A stretch of 64,000 bases of DNA. It comes from Paenibacillus lutimineralis. GTDB taxonomy: Bacteria > Bacillota > Bacilli > Paenibacillales > Paenibacillaceae. The DNA lies in NCBI RefSeq assembly GCF_003991425.1, contig NZ_CP034346.1:6253501-6317500 (forward strand), read 5' to 3'. A model generated the notes under the pieces. The model was not told where the DNA came from. It made no database searches and was given only the letters and a program-made list of their open reading frames with translations. Numbering within the stretch: the first letter of the stretch is position 1; each line of letters opens with the position of its first letter. Shown here piece after piece: positions 39,474 to 48,884 of the stretch. The position numbers and the translations under genes are program-made.

Positions 39474-42410
39474 CTAATGTCTAGTAGCGTTTTTACCTGT
39501 ATAGTATGTTTCAGTAGGTCCTAAATAGCTGTCCGCAGGTTGCTTGCCTGTTGGATAGATCACTAATTTCTCCAATACAAAACCCGGACTTACTGCATAA
39601 ATCCTTAGTTTATTTATTCCTTTCCGGCAATGGATTCCCGTGCCGTGTCTACGAATGTGATTAAGCACTCCCTGTGCCCAATGACCGTCATCCACCTGAT
39701 ATCCTTCAGGAAGTGTATTGATGACGTCAATAGCTTCCTCATTTACTTGGATCCCACAGAATAGCAAACCTTCTTTGGTAACTGGATTAGACGGCTGCAT
39801 ATAGAGCTCCACCTCATACCATCCGCCTTCCTGCACTGTAAAAAGATACTCCAGGTAAGGTGCGTCTTTGCCTGCAGTAAAATATTTCGTGGTTGGATAA
39901 GCCTTTACAGCAGATAGTGTTTTGCCGTATCCTTCAATCACTTCAAATCTCCTAACATCCCCATTCGGCTGGATGGCTTCCTGGTTTATCGCATAATGTT
40001 CAGCTTCTATGGAAATATATCCATTCGTCTCGGTAAAGATCATATGAGGTAGTTCACTAAAGTCATCTTTGGATACATTTACGACTATAGTGCAGCTGCC
40101 TAATGGCATTTCTATTAAAATATGGCCTTCTGTCTCGTCGTTCATCGCGCCACGGTTAACCTTCACATGAATGATTTCCGTTGTTTGTTCTTTCCCGTCT
40201 AAACTGCCGCTCGTCTTAGAACAGGTTAGCCACGGCTGATGACATGTAATCTTATACTCAGCCGTTAGATCGCTAATACTCGAAATCGTAAATGAAGCTT
40301 CCGCAACATCCGGCTGCAAAAAATCATTCATATATAATTTGTGGATATGCCATGAGCTTCCTTCACTACGCTGGGTCGTTCCATCCACAGTAACTGCCAA
40401 TCTCGGTTTATTCGCAGGCATCACATTCATGAGGATCGGATTTCGAGCTTCATCTTCATTCCATTTCGTGAATCCGATATGCTCAGAGAGCCCCATACCG
40501 TACCACCTGCCATGATCTATTGCATGATACTGATCCACAAGCTCCCTATCGTTTTTCATGCATTCTTGAATCTGTTCAGCAAGCTTATTGGCTTCCATCT
40601 CCCCTAGCTTTGCTTTGTAATGATTTTTACCGGTTAACAACCACATTTTCTGCAAATTGAGGTTCCCGACGGTTGGATAATAGATTAGTGCGAAAAAAGA
40701 TGGCAAGTTCCCCTCATCCACGGTCTTATATAGTTCATTAGCCATATCCAATAGGTGTTCTATTTGATTTAATAAATGATCTGTTTCCTTGTAATTTACC
40801 GGATGGTATACATCTGAATTCATATGTTCAGATCTGCGGATATGTGCAATCTTGGTATAGCCTGTCAGGAGCTCAAAGATCTTCTCCATATCATCCTCAT
40901 GAAACACGCCAGCGAACTGCTGCTGAATCCACTGTTCAGTATATAGACCCGTCTTATTAAGCGCATCAGTCCCCCATTTTTCAAAATCATACGCTAAATC
41001 AAGGAAATAAGATAACGGGAACTCTTGTGTACTAATATCGCCTACATTGACGATCCAAAGATCACGGATTCCGAAGTCATAAGCCATCGTCATCTGCTCC
41101 CAAATTTTCGGGAGGTATGAACTGTTAATCCATTCAAAAGAGATCGGCCCGCCATGATAATCAAAATGATAATACATCCCATAACCGCCTGGATGGTTAT
41201 GCATTTCTTGGGTTGGCAAGGTCCGGAGATTCCCATGGTTATCATCACAGAGCATTAGTATGATGTCCTCAAGCTCCTCGGAATGGATTAATCCTGGTGT
41301 ATGCTCATCTCCATAAAAGAAAGGTTCCACCTCTTTATATAAGGCCAACATTCTTGGTACTTCCGACAGGTCTGGATTGACATTTTCCTGGATCAACCGG
41401 TTCTGTGTATGTATTACTTCTCGCAGCAATTGAATATTATCGGCAAGTGTAGCGCCTTTGCCCATAATTGCCGTATCCGCCTCACCACGCATACCGACTG
41501 TAATCACACTCTCGAATTTGCCGCTCCGCTTCAGACCGTCTTCCCAGAATTTTGTAATCCCTTCGCGGTTCCCAATGAAATTCCAGGCATCGCCATAAAT
41601 TGAATCCTTACCACGGAGATATTTATATTCCTCTCCATAACGCAAACAAGGCTCGTGGTGGGAAGCCCCTATGACTACTCCATATTCATCTGCCCGTTCT
41701 GCATTGGCCAAGCCAGGTCCATCATCATAGAAACGAGCTGACCACATCGCAGGCCAGAGATAATTCCCTTTCAATCTTAGCAGCAGCTCAAAAACATGAT
41801 CATACATTTCTGCGTTAAACCCGCCAAAATTCCGCATGGTCCAATTGCCAAAGGCCGGCCACTCATCATTGATAAAAAAGCCGCGAAAACGAACGGATGG
41901 TTCCTTAGAGATATATTTTAAATCCTCACTCAAAGAGAACGATTCTTTTCGCTCCGGCCTCACATTCGCCCAATCCACCAACGGAGAAACCCCAAGTTGC
42001 TCTGATAGATGAAAAAGACCGTAGATCGTGCCGCGTTTATCACTTCCTGCGATAATCAACGCCTTTTCAACGCCCTCAAAGGGACAATCAATAACTTGGA
42101 ATAAAAATACTTCTCTCTTCCCTTTGATGTCTGACAAATCGATCAGCCTTTTCTCCTCAAGCTCGAGCAGTATTGGGCTGTGGCCCACGGTTCCATACAG
42201 AACAGCACATTTTCCAAGCTGATTTCTATCTGTTGTTGCTTGTGGGGCATAACCAAAGACCAACTCTACGTCATACATCACCTTTTTAGCAATTTTATTC
42301 ACACCGCTGAAAGCCTCTTCTTCCAGATAAAATAAGGCGCCTGACATTGTTGAACTATAATTTGTAGCGCTTACATTTCTAAGCATCTCTTGAGTAATGG
42401 TAAATTCCAT
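39474..42410 (-). CDS. GH115 xylan alpha-1,2-glucuronidase, cytoplasmic
   Basis: 978 residues, typical of GH115. The N-terminal GH67/115-like domain (residues 1-170) includes RGTIYGLFHLSEQLGVSPL; the central barrel carries VRFRGFFINDEWPAFGNWT, GNYLWPAMWSARFYDDGP and VGMRGEADTAIMGKG, which are clear family blocks. C-terminal domains of about 300 residues, with an Ig-like part and a final ligand-binding module, follow. No signal peptide is seen, so it acts inside the cell on imported glucuronoxylo-oligosaccharides, removing (4-O-methyl)-glucuronic acid. It complements the secreted GH10 xylanase 37 kb away. A cre-like element lies in its first codons. Confidence 0.93.
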   Translation of the reverse strand: MEFTITQEMLRNVSATNYSSTMSGALFYLEEEAFSGVNKIAKKVMYDVELVFGYAPQATTDRNQLGKCAVLYGTVGHSPILLELEEKRLIDLSDIKGKREVFLFQVIDCPFEGVEKALIIAGSDKRGTIYGLFHLSEQLGVSPLVDWANVRPERKESFSLSEDLKYISKEPSVRFRGFFINDEWPAFGNWTMRNFGGFNAEMYDHVFELLLRLKGNYLWPAMWSARFYDDGPGLANAERADEYGVVIGASHHEPCLRYGEEYKYLRGKDSIYGDAWNFIGNREGITKFWEDGLKRSGKFESVITVGMRGEADTAIMGKGATLADNIQLLREVIHTQNRLIQENVNPDLSEVPRMLALYKEVEPFFYGDEHTPGLIHSEELEDIILMLCDDNHGNLRTLPTQEMHNHPGGYGMYYHFDYHGGPISFEWINSSYLPKIWEQMTMAYDFGIRDLWIVNVGDISTQEFPLSYFLDLAYDFEKWGTDALNKTGLYTEQWIQQQFAGVFHEDDMEKIFELLTGYTKIAHIRRSEHMNSDVYHPVNYKETDHLLNQIEHLLDMANELYKTVDEGNLPSFFALIYYPTVGNLNLQKMWLLTGKNHYKAKLGEMEANKLAEQIQECMKNDRELVDQYHAIDHGRWYGMGLSEHIGFTKWNEDEARNPILMNVMPANKPRLAVTVDGTTQRSEGSSWHIHKLYMNDFLQPDVAEASFTISSISDLTAEYKITCHQPWLTCSKTSGSLDGKEQTTEIIHVKVNRGAMNDETEGHILIEMPLGSCTIVVNVSKDDFSELPHMIFTETNGYISIEAEHYAINQEAIQPNGDVRRFEVIEGYGKTLSAVKAYPTTKYFTAGKDAPYLEYLFTVQEGGWYEVELYMQPSNPVTKEGLLFCGIQVNEEAIDVINTLPEGYQVDDGHWAQGVLNHIRRHGTGIHCRKGINKLRIYAVSPGFVLEKLVIYPTGKQPADSYLGPTETYYTGKNATRH
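42362..42375 (-). promoter_or_regulatory. Possible intragenic cre near the GH115 start
   Basis: The minus-strand 14-mer TGTAAGCGCTACAA has the palindromic cre core GTAAGCGCTAC but mismatches the consensus at positions 12 and 13. It lies at codons 12-17, where CcpA could act as a roadblock. Weak. Confidence 0.3.
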
Positions 42411-42599
42411 AATAACTCCCTTTCTGCTGTTGTTGTTTTCTCATACAGCTGATGCTCTCTGCATTTTATTACAGCCAGTATACATAGATTGGTGATGGAA
42501 AGATATGCACTCTCCAAGCATGAATCTACCATAATCTTTCATGGTCACTTACTGTGGTACGGTTCAACTTAGAGCTGCCACTGTATGTCATTCTAGATA

Positions 42600-42638
42600 A
42601 AAGAGGAGCCTGATCTGCAACAGATCAGGCTCCTCTTT
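42600..42638 (-). terminator. Intrinsic terminator after the LSm-like gene
   Basis: Perfect 18-bp arms from AAAGAGGAGCCTGATCTG to its complement with a 3-nt loop, followed on the minus strand by TTATC after a T-rich arm. Very stable. Confidence 0.9.
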
Positions 42639-42697
42639 ACTAAAAATACTTCTTACGAACCGCAAATACCTAATGGGTAATGGACATCCTCCTGCAG

Positions 42698-43234
42698 TTA
42701 CGATGATTCTTCTTCAGCGACAGCTTCGGCTGGAGTCATCAAGCCTTGAACGGCGCCGAGAAACGGGCGTATGGACCTGATCATCCCGTATCCTAACTTC
42801 ACCACCGGGATAAATCGTTGGATCATGCCGAACATCCTCAAGCCTCCGCCCAACGCACCGCCCATGCCGCCCATGCCCCCGAGCATCGAGCCTAATATCG
42901 GCAGAAAAGCCGATACCTGAGCATCCGGCTTGCGAGGGCGAGAACGGACCGAAGACTTGCGAGATCGAGAACGGACTGCTGGCTTGCGTGAACCACTCCG
43001 CCGGTTGCCGGAGCGACTACCCGAGGCGTGGGAGCCCGCTCTGGCCCGCTTAGGCCTAGGGTTTTGCTTCCCAGATGAGGTGCTCGGCTGAGTTCCGGCG
43101 CTGGCCAACGTCAAGCCGCTGCTGTTAACGTCGGTAATGTAGCCAATGCAGGTTCTGCCGCTGTGCAAGGTAATGCATACCGGCCGATCCTGCAGCTGTC
43201 TAGCCCGTGCGAGCACCTCTTTGGATTGTGCCAT
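42698..43234 (-). CDS. LSm-like domain fused to Arg/Ser-rich linker and Gly-rich hydrophobic tail
   Basis: 178 residues. Residues about 10-45 (LQDRPVCITLHSGRTCIGYITDV) have the strand pattern of an LSm/Hfq-like or coat-type small barrel. Residues about 52-105 are a basic linker with repeated SRK-VRSR units encoded by 27-bp DNA repeats. Residues about 107-170 are hydrophobic and Gly/Met-rich (ILGSMLGGMGGMGG), ending in an acidic tail. I know no named family with this layout; spore-coat or RNA-associated roles are conceivable. It is flanked by terminators and no operon partner is apparent. Confidence 0.6.
   Translation of the reverse strand: MAQSKEVLARARQLQDRPVCITLHSGRTCIGYITDVNSSGLTLASAGTQPSTSSGKQNPRPKRARAGSHASGSRSGNRRSGSRKPAVRSRSRKSSVRSRPRKPDAQVSAFLPILGSMLGGMGGMGGALGGGLRMFGMIQRFIPVVKLGYGMIRSIRPFLGAVQGLMTPAEAVAEEESS
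42929..43009 (-). repeat. 27-bp tandem repeat encoding Arg/Ser-rich linker
   Basis: Units starting at 42929, 42956 and 42983 share CTTGCGAG-CGAGAACGGA on the plus strand with exactly 27-bp spacing; the third is partial and diverged. In-frame repeat units mean the linker can lengthen or shorten by nine residues. Confidence 0.75.
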
Positions 43235-43350
43235 GGAAGTTCACCTCGCTCAATGGTTATGGTTCATTGTACGCCAGGGGCGGAGTGCCTGCTTGTGCGA
43301 ATGCAGCATGAGCACATGCCCTCTTCGCTTGAAGCCCACTATTCCAAAGT

Positions 43351-43374
43351 AAAAAAATGGCTTATCGGTGCCAT
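43351..43374 (-). terminator. Intrinsic terminator after the rclA-like gene
   Basis: Short hairpin ATGGC (43357-43361) and GCCAT (43370-43374) followed on the minus strand by seven T residues. Confidence 0.65.
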
Positions 43375-43425
43375 ACGGTCAATCGGACCATTTAAAATGT
43401 CACCCTAGACTTTGTTAAGAATATA

Positions 43426-44802
43426 TTATGCTTTGATTTGAGAGAACAAATCATTCAAAGCCTCACTCATGGTTGGATGAGTAAAGATATGGTCTCTTAG
43501 GAATGTATAGGGTTGTTCCATCTGAATCGCCATGCTCACCATATTGATGACTTCGCTGGATTCGGCACAGAACAAGGTTGCTCCAAGAATCTTATTTGTA
43601 TCGGCATCTACAATTGCTTTCAAGAATCCGTCTGTTTCCTGGATGAGGCGAGCACGAGGGATCGTAGCAGCAGGGAGTTTCGCCACTTTAATATTATACT
43701 TTTTCTGACGTGCTTCTTCCTCACTGAGTCCGACACGGGATAACGGTGGATCAATGAATACGCTGTAAGGGACATTATTTCGATCTTCGGTACGACGGGT
43801 ACCATTTCCAAAAAGATCATCCTTCACGATTCGATAATCATCGAGCGAAATATAAGTAAACTGTGGCCCGCCCTTCACATCGCCTAGTGCCCAAATATGG
43901 GAGACGGAAGTTCTTAGATGCACATCGACTTGGATAGCGCCACGTTCATCTAGCTTGACACCTGCTGCTTCCAGATTAAGACCATTCACATTAGGTTTTC
44001 TGCCCGTTGCCAGTAACACAGCATCTACATGCAGTTCTATAGCATTGCCCGATACCTCATAGGATAGAATTATTCCTTCTTGTGCATCCTGGAGTCCAAT
44101 GACTTTAGCATTCAGTATAAGGTCAATACCCTTCTTTGAGAGCACGTCATACACGGCATCCGCTACATCTCGATCTTCACGGGTAATGAACTTGGATCCC
44201 CCCTCTAAAATGGTTACTTCAGAGCCAAATTGACGATAGATGGACGCAAACTCCAAACCAATATAGCCGCCACCGATAATCACCAGCTTCTTCGGCAGTT
44301 TTTTCAGGTCCATGATGGACGTGCTTGTGTAAACATGCTGACTCTCACGGGCGCCTGGAATATTAGGGATGATCGTCTCAGCGCCTGTATTAATGAAGAT
44401 TTGAGGTGCAGATAAGACAGTTGTCTCTTTATCTGAGGTGACCTGCACTTCATGATCAGATACAAATGATGCTGTCCCTTCGAATACTTGAATATTTTCA
44501 TGTTGAGCTAGATTGTTATAGTTTTTCTGACGCAGGAAGGCAGTGAGTTCATCCTTTTCCTGAATGGCTTGATCATAAAGAGCGAGCCGCACCTTCGGAT
44601 CTTGAACCTCTTTAACTTGTTCTTGTTTTGCTCGGTGAGCTAAGAATTTCGTTGGTATACAGGCGATATTGATACAAGTTCCTCCATACATCTTATTGGA
44701 TCGCTCGATAACCGCCACCTTCCAATTGTGGTTAGAGAGCTCCACAGCCAGTGTTTTTCCGCCTTTCCCAAATCCAATAATGATTGCATCAAATGTTGTC
44801 AT
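43426..44802 (-). CDS. rclA: RclA-like pyridine nucleotide-disulfide oxidoreductase
   Basis: 458 residues, the size of RclA. FAD motif IIIGFGKGGKTLAVEL (about 7-22), the redox-active pair Cys43/Cys48 in YGGTCINIACIPTK, the NAD(P) motif VIIGGGYIGLEFAS (about 170-183), and the C-terminal LSRVGLSEEEARQ and PRARLIQETDGF blocks all match Escherichia coli RclA by eye. RclA is a flavoprotein that reduces Cu(II) to Cu(I) and protects against hypochlorous acid stress. The dimer-interface HPTMSEALNDLF is conserved. The gene is followed by a terminator and shares a 157-bp divergent region with the cupin gene. Confidence 0.88.
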   Translation of the reverse strand: MTTFDAIIIGFGKGGKTLAVELSNHNWKVAVIERSNKMYGGTCINIACIPTKFLAHRAKQEQVKEVQDPKVRLALYDQAIQEKDELTAFLRQKNYNNLAQHENIQVFEGTASFVSDHEVQVTSDKETTVLSAPQIFINTGAETIIPNIPGARESQHVYTSTSIMDLKKLPKKLVIIGGGYIGLEFASIYRQFGSEVTILEGGSKFITREDRDVADAVYDVLSKKGIDLILNAKVIGLQDAQEGIILSYEVSGNAIELHVDAVLLATGRKPNVNGLNLEAAGVKLDERGAIQVDVHLRTSVSHIWALGDVKGGPQFTYISLDDYRIVKDDLFGNGTRRTEDRNNVPYSVFIDPPLSRVGLSEEEARQKKYNIKVAKLPAATIPRARLIQETDGFLKAIVDADTNKILGATLFCAESSEVINMVSMAIQMEQPYTFLRDHIFTHPTMSEALNDLFSQIKA

Positions 44803-44959
44803 CTACAATTCCTCCCTGCGTTTGATAACGAGACATATAAATGGAAATCTTAAGATTCCGTTGCATCGTAATTGAGTTTTTAAAAATAATACGATTATAA
44901 TTAAACTAATGACCATCACTTTTGGTATGGTACACAACATAACTGGGAGGTATACATCC

Positions 44960-45481
44960 ATGGATAAACACAATGCAGAGTATTACATATCCAAACTGGG
45001 GCTCGAACCCCATCCGGAAGGGGGATATTACAAAAGAACGTTTGAATCTGGGGAAAAAACTTCAGATCAAGAACTGTCTGTTTCCTTTGAGGGAACAAGA
45101 TTGTTGTATACAAGCATCTACTTCTTATTAGGCTCAAATAATATCTCTCATTTCCATCGTTTGAAATCCGATGAGTTATGGTATTATCACGCGGGGAGTC
45201 CATTAACGGTACATGTCATTGATGAGAATGGAGAATATAAAGAGTTTAAATTAGGAATAAACTTGGATGAGGGAGAAGTCCCACAAGTGCTAGTCCCAAA
45301 AAATACTATCTTTGGTTCATCCGTTACGGATCAAGATACCTTCTCTTTAGTAGGGTGCATGGTTTCGCCTGGTTTTGAGTTCCGAGATTTTGAGTTATTT
45401 ACACAGGACGAGCTCTTGGCTAAATACCCTCAACATAAGGATGCCATCATGAAGTTGGCCTATGAAGTGATCCCAGGTTAA
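44960..45481 (+). CDS. Cupin, DUF985 family
   Basis: 173 residues from 44960 with GGGAGG ten bases upstream. DUF985 landmarks: YYISKLGLEPHPEGGYYKRTF at the start, SIYFLLGSNNISHFHRLKSDELWYYHAG in the first cupin motif (metal-type His residues), and SLVGCMVSPGFEFRDFELF at the end. The fold is a single-domain beta-barrel; family members (yeast YML079w) bind small ligands but no reaction is established. It diverges from the rclA-like gene, so a shared stress regulator is possible. Confidence 0.88.
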   Translation: MDKHNAEYYISKLGLEPHPEGGYYKRTFESGEKTSDQELSVSFEGTRLLYTSIYFLLGSNNISHFHRLKSDELWYYHAGSPLTVHVIDENGEYKEFKLGINLDEGEVPQVLVPKNTIFGSSVTDQDTFSLVGCMVSPGFEFRDFELFTQDELLAKYPQHKDAIMKLAYEVIPG

Positions 45482-45508
45482 TTACCAGTAACGGCAAGTC
45501 ACGCGAAT

Positions 45509-45554
45509 GCAAGAAGAGAGAACTCCTGGCCAAATAGGAGTTCTCTCTTCTTGC
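45509..45554. terminator. 19-bp perfect hairpin between convergent cupin and AraC-GyrI genes
   Basis: Perfect 19-bp arms from GCAAGAAGAGAGAACTCCT to its complement with an 8-nt loop. A T-rich arm on the plus strand and a shared position suggest bidirectional termination, though no long T-tract follows. Confidence 0.75.
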
Positions 45555-45587
45555 CGAATGACTGATCAAATTCAATTAGCCTAGCAC

Positions 45588-46460
45588 TTATTTTTTTATG
45601 ACAGGTATCCAAATTTCGCTTCTGAAATTTGGAGAGGATACTTCCTTACTCTCATTCCATAATATTTCCGGCCCTCTTGCCAACTCGTAACTCGCAGAAG
45701 GAAACCATTCTGAATAAATACGTCCCCATACGTTCTGTAAAGTATCCGGGAATGGGCCGACCGCTTCAAACACAGCCCAGGTTGCTTCGGGAACCTCTAG
45801 ATTCGTCAGATGCTCGGGACACTCCTTGCTTGTAGCGACGCCAACATAGTGATCAAGCGATCCCTTCTCCTCCATACGCTCCTCGGAAAAATTCACCGAT
45901 GCTTGAATCAATCCCCTTGGTTCAGTATCCGAGAGTGCTTTGAGTTGAACGATATCCTCCGGCGTTAAGCTTCTCCACATGGACTCGATTTCCGAATTCA
46001 CACCATTAAACTGAATGGGTACCCTCTTCATGATGCCCACAATTCGGAATGGTCCCTTTTCTACAATACGATAATGCATTGCATTTCCTCCCTGTACGGT
46101 TAATTGAAAGGTCATACGTGGATAGGCCTTTAATGAAGGTCCATTGGACTTTGCCATAGAGGGCGGCATCCCATGCAGAGCCTGAAAAGCTCTTGAAAAG
46201 GCATCTGCTGAGTTGTATCCGTACTTCATCGCCACATCAATAATTCTTACATCGTTAGTTTGAAGCTCAAATGCAGCAAGTGTCAGACGTCTCCGACGGA
46301 TGTACTCCGATAGCGTAATTCCTGCAAGATATGAAAACATCCTTGAAAAGTGATATTCGGAACAATAAGCCCGCCTCGCAGCCTCCTTCAAATCCAACTC
46401 CTCCGCAAGATTTTCTTCGATATATTCCATTGCCTGATTTAGATTCTTAAGCCAATCCAC
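45588..46460 (-). CDS. AraC-type regulator with C-terminal GyrI-like effector domain
   Basis: 290 residues from a GTG start with GGGAGG upstream. The order is Rob-like: an N-terminal AraC DNA-binding domain ([20 protein letters not shown], then [20 protein letters not shown]) followed by a GyrI-like effector domain (about 125-290) containing [19 protein letters not shown] and the C-terminal [16 protein letters not shown] with the ligand-pocket Glu. Such proteins are multidrug-sensing activators of export or resistance genes. It is adjacent to a broken phosphotransferase gene on the opposite strand. Confidence 0.9.
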   Translation of the reverse strand: MDWLKNLNQAMEYIEENLAEELDLKEAARRAYCSEYHFSRMFSYLAGITLSEYIRRRRLTLAAFELQTNDVRIIDVAMKYGYNSADAFSRAFQALHGMPPSMAKSNGPSLKAYPRMTFQLTVQGGNAMHYRIVEKGPFRIVGIMKRVPIQFNGVNSEIESMWRSLTPEDIVQLKALSDTEPRGLIQASVNFSEERMEEKGSLDHYVGVATSKECPEHLTNLEVPEATWAVFEAVGPFPDTLQNVWGRIYSEWFPSASYELARGPEILWNESKEVSSPNFRSEIWIPVIKK

Positions 46461-46698
46461 TTGAATAACCTCCCTTCATGTACAGAGTAACAAAGTACGA
46501 TCATAAGCATCCGTCATTTCTTGTACGATTTTAGCAGGGTCGCCGAGGGAACTCGCCGTCACTTATGATACGTTTCTCCGAACTGTTTGTAACGGCAAGT
46601 TTTTTATAAGTGTTTTATCCTTTGATATGGCCAAGGTGAATTGTTATGATTTATGTACGATTACGATCCATCAACTATTAAGGAAAGAAGCGAAAGAA

Positions 46699-47576
46699 AT
46701 GATTGAAATTACAACTGAAATGGTACGTCAATTAATCAATAGCCAATTTCCTGAGTGGAAGGACTTAGAGATTGTACCCGTAGAAAAAAGTGGACACGAT
46801 AACCGCACCTATCGGCTGGGAAGCGAGATGACGGTTCGTCTACCGAGCCATGAACATTATGCCTCGGCAGTTGAGAAAGAACTGACCTGGCTCCCTATTT
46901 TCAAGCCTCTCCTGTCCTTGCCCATTCCGGCTCCCATTGCACAAGGTGAACCGACGAACGAATATCCCCTTCCCTGGTCTGTCAACCGATGGATCGAAGG
47001 CGATACCGTCACGCATGCCAACATACTCGATATAAACAGATTTGCCGAAGACCTCGCGGGCTTTCTGATAGAATTAGAAGCGATCGATGCGAGCCACGGC
47101 ATACCGGCAGGCACACAAAACTTTCATCGTGGAGGCACTTGGCGGTTTATGATCAAGATGCAAGGTCCGTCATTGATAAGCTATCCGGCCAATATGATCA
47201 GAAGCTCTTAATGGAAATATGGGAGCTTGCCCTTGCAACGAGATATCAATCGTCACCACTATGGCTCCATGGTGACGTGGCAGTAGGCAATCTGCTTGTG
47301 CAAAATGGACGTCTGTGCGGCGTCATTGATTTCGGAACTATGGGCGTTGGTGATCCCTCAAGCGATCTGGTGATGGCATGGAATTTTTTTGATGATGTAA
47401 GCCGCGACGTATTCTTAAGCCGCATGGACTTTGACCAGGATACGGTTAGTCGCGCACGCGGCTGGGCTTTGTGGAAGGCTCTCATCACCTACGCTTGGAA
47501 TGAACCAAGCTCAGAAGCCTCAAATTGGGGAAAGCATGTGATCGATGTTATTATTCGAGACTACAAATCGTTATAA
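46699..47576 (+). pseudogene. Aminoglycoside-phosphotransferase-family gene broken by a frameshift
   Basis: The first reading frame from 46699 covers the N-lobe (SGHDNRTYRLGSEMTVRLPS and LPWSVNRWIEGDTV) up to FHRGG, then runs out of frame at 47131-47137 and stops at 47211. A second frame continues HLAVYDQDARSVIDKLSG and the C-lobe with LWLHGDVAVGNLLVQNGRL and CGVIDFGTMGVGDPSSDLVMAW, ending at 47576. HGD...N and IDFG are the APH catalytic and Mg-binding motifs and are intact. One missing base in GGAGGCAC explains the shift. Either a real pseudogene or a sequencing error. Confidence 0.82.
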
Positions 47577-47645
47577 CCTCGATCACGATAACATAATGCT
47601 CCGTGCCCCACAGCTGCTATTGCTGCAGCATACATGCATCAAAAC

Positions 47646-47683
47646 AGGGGACATGGCGTATGAATAAACGCCTGTCCCCTTTT
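47646..47683 (+). terminator. Intrinsic terminator after the phosphotransferase pseudogene
   Basis: Arms AGGGGACA-GGCGT and ACGCC-TGTCCCCT (47646-47680) with a short loop are followed by TTTT on the plus strand. Confidence 0.85.
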
Positions 47684-47771
47684 ACAATATTATTACCTAT
47701 CCATTAGTCTATCGCCACGATTCTATAAAATAAATGCCTGATTTTCGGCTACGGCTGTCGTAAACGCAGGG

Positions 47772-47777
47772 TATAAT
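47772..47777 (+). promoter_or_regulatory. -10 box of the ada gene
   Basis: A perfect TATAAT preceded by GG lies 33 bp before the ada start; no good -35 hexamer is visible 17 bp upstream. A weak -35 agrees with the need for activation by methylated Ada itself. Confidence 0.5.
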
Positions 47778-47809
47778 AAATTCATTCTAAAAGCGTAGGG
47801 GCTACAATT

Positions 47810-48856
47810 ATGATCCATAACGAGGAACGAAAAATCGAATATTATAAGGCGCTTGTCGAGAAAAGATCTGAATATGAAGGCGTCTTCTACGTTGGTGTCA
47901 AATCCACAGGTGTGTTTTGCCGGCCGACTTGCCCTGCTAGGAAGCCAAAATACGAAAACTGTGAGTTTTATGAGACTGCTCAGCAAGCACTTCTGGCATC
48001 CTTTCGCCCTTGTCAGCGCTGCCGCCCCTTGTCGCATCCGAATCAAGTCTCGGATATCGTCCGGCTACTCGTCGAAGCGGTTGAGCAAAACCCGGAGAAG
48101 CGATGGAAGGGGCGCGATTTCAAGGCTCTATCCATCGATGAATCCACTGCCCGCCGTCAGTTCAAGAAGCGCTTTGGCATGACGTTCGTCGAATACGCTC
48201 GGGCACGTCGAATGGGACTCGCTTTGAAGAGCATCCGATCGGGGGAGAAGATTATCGATACGCAATTAGCTTCAGGGTACGATTCCAGTAGCGGATTTAG
48301 AGATGCCTTTTCCCGTATCATGGGCGCACCTCCTACACTTCTTGATGACAGCCATATTCTCAAGGCAGCGTGGCTGGACACGCGGCTCGGCCCTATGATT
48401 GCCATATCGGATGAAAACGAATTGTATTTGTTAGAGTTCGTGGACCGTCGAGGACTAGAACGCGAGGTTGAACGACTAAGAAAAAGATTGAAAGCAGCGA
48501 TAATTCCCGGCCAGACAAAACCCATTCAATGGATTGAACAAGAACTAACTCAATATTTCGAGGGTACGTTAACTGAGTTCAGGACCCCTCTTCATCTTAT
48601 AGGGTCACCTTTTCAGCAGAGCGTATGGGAGCAATTAAGGCAGATTCCACCTGGGGGAACTCGTTCTTACGCCGACATTGCGATGGCGCTTGGCAAGCCT
48701 ACCGCATATCGCGCAGTAGCTCAAGCGAACGGCGCTAATCAGCTGGCGATTGTCATTCCCTGTCACCGCGTGATCAATACCAATGGCGAGCTCGGCGGAT
48801 ATGGTGGTGGAATCGCACGTAAAGAATGGCTGCTAAATCATGAGAAACGGCCCTGA
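47810..48856 (+). CDS. ada: Ada: methylation-responsive activator and O6-methylguanine-DNA methyltransferase (fused)
   Basis: 348 residues with three parts. Residues 1-80: the N-Ada domain with Zn ligands Cys37, Cys41, Cys68 and Cys71 (VFCRPTCPAR and RPCQRCRPL); one is the methylphosphotriester acceptor. Residues about 85-180: an AraC-type helix-turn-helix pair. Residues about 185-348: the Ogt methyltransferase with active Cys318 in IPCHRVI. The protein repairs alkylated DNA and, once methylated, activates its own gene. In Bacillus subtilis these functions are split between AdaA and AdaB; the fused form resembles Escherichia coli Ada. The stop codon lies inside a terminator hairpin. Confidence 0.95.
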   Translation: MIHNEERKIEYYKALVEKRSEYEGVFYVGVKSTGVFCRPTCPARKPKYENCEFYETAQQALLASFRPCQRCRPLSHPNQVSDIVRLLVEAVEQNPEKRWKGRDFKALSIDESTARRQFKKRFGMTFVEYARARRMGLALKSIRSGEKIIDTQLASGYDSSSGFRDAFSRIMGAPPTLLDDSHILKAAWLDTRLGPMIAISDENELYLLEFVDRRGLEREVERLRKRLKAAIIPGQTKPIQWIEQELTQYFEGTLTEFRTPLHLIGSPFQQSVWEQLRQIPPGGTRSYADIAMALGKPTAYRAVAQANGANQLAIVIPCHRVINTNGELGGYGGGIARKEWLLNHEKRP

Positions 48857-48878
48857 CTTCAACCAAGTCAGGGCCGTT
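48846..48878. terminator. Terminator overlapping the ada stop codon, convergent with the ABC permease gene
   Basis: Perfect 14-bp arms AACGGCCCTGACTT and AAGTCAGGGCCGTT with a 5-nt loop; the stop codon 48854-48856 lies in the left arm. The minus strand continues with TTTCTC, so it may serve the exporter permease gene that ends at 48885. Confidence 0.8.
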
Positions 48879-48884
48879 GGCCTA

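Noticed and set aside
42362..42375. Confident cre call in the GH115 coding start
   Set aside because: Two mismatches to the consensus; kept as a low-confidence feature only.
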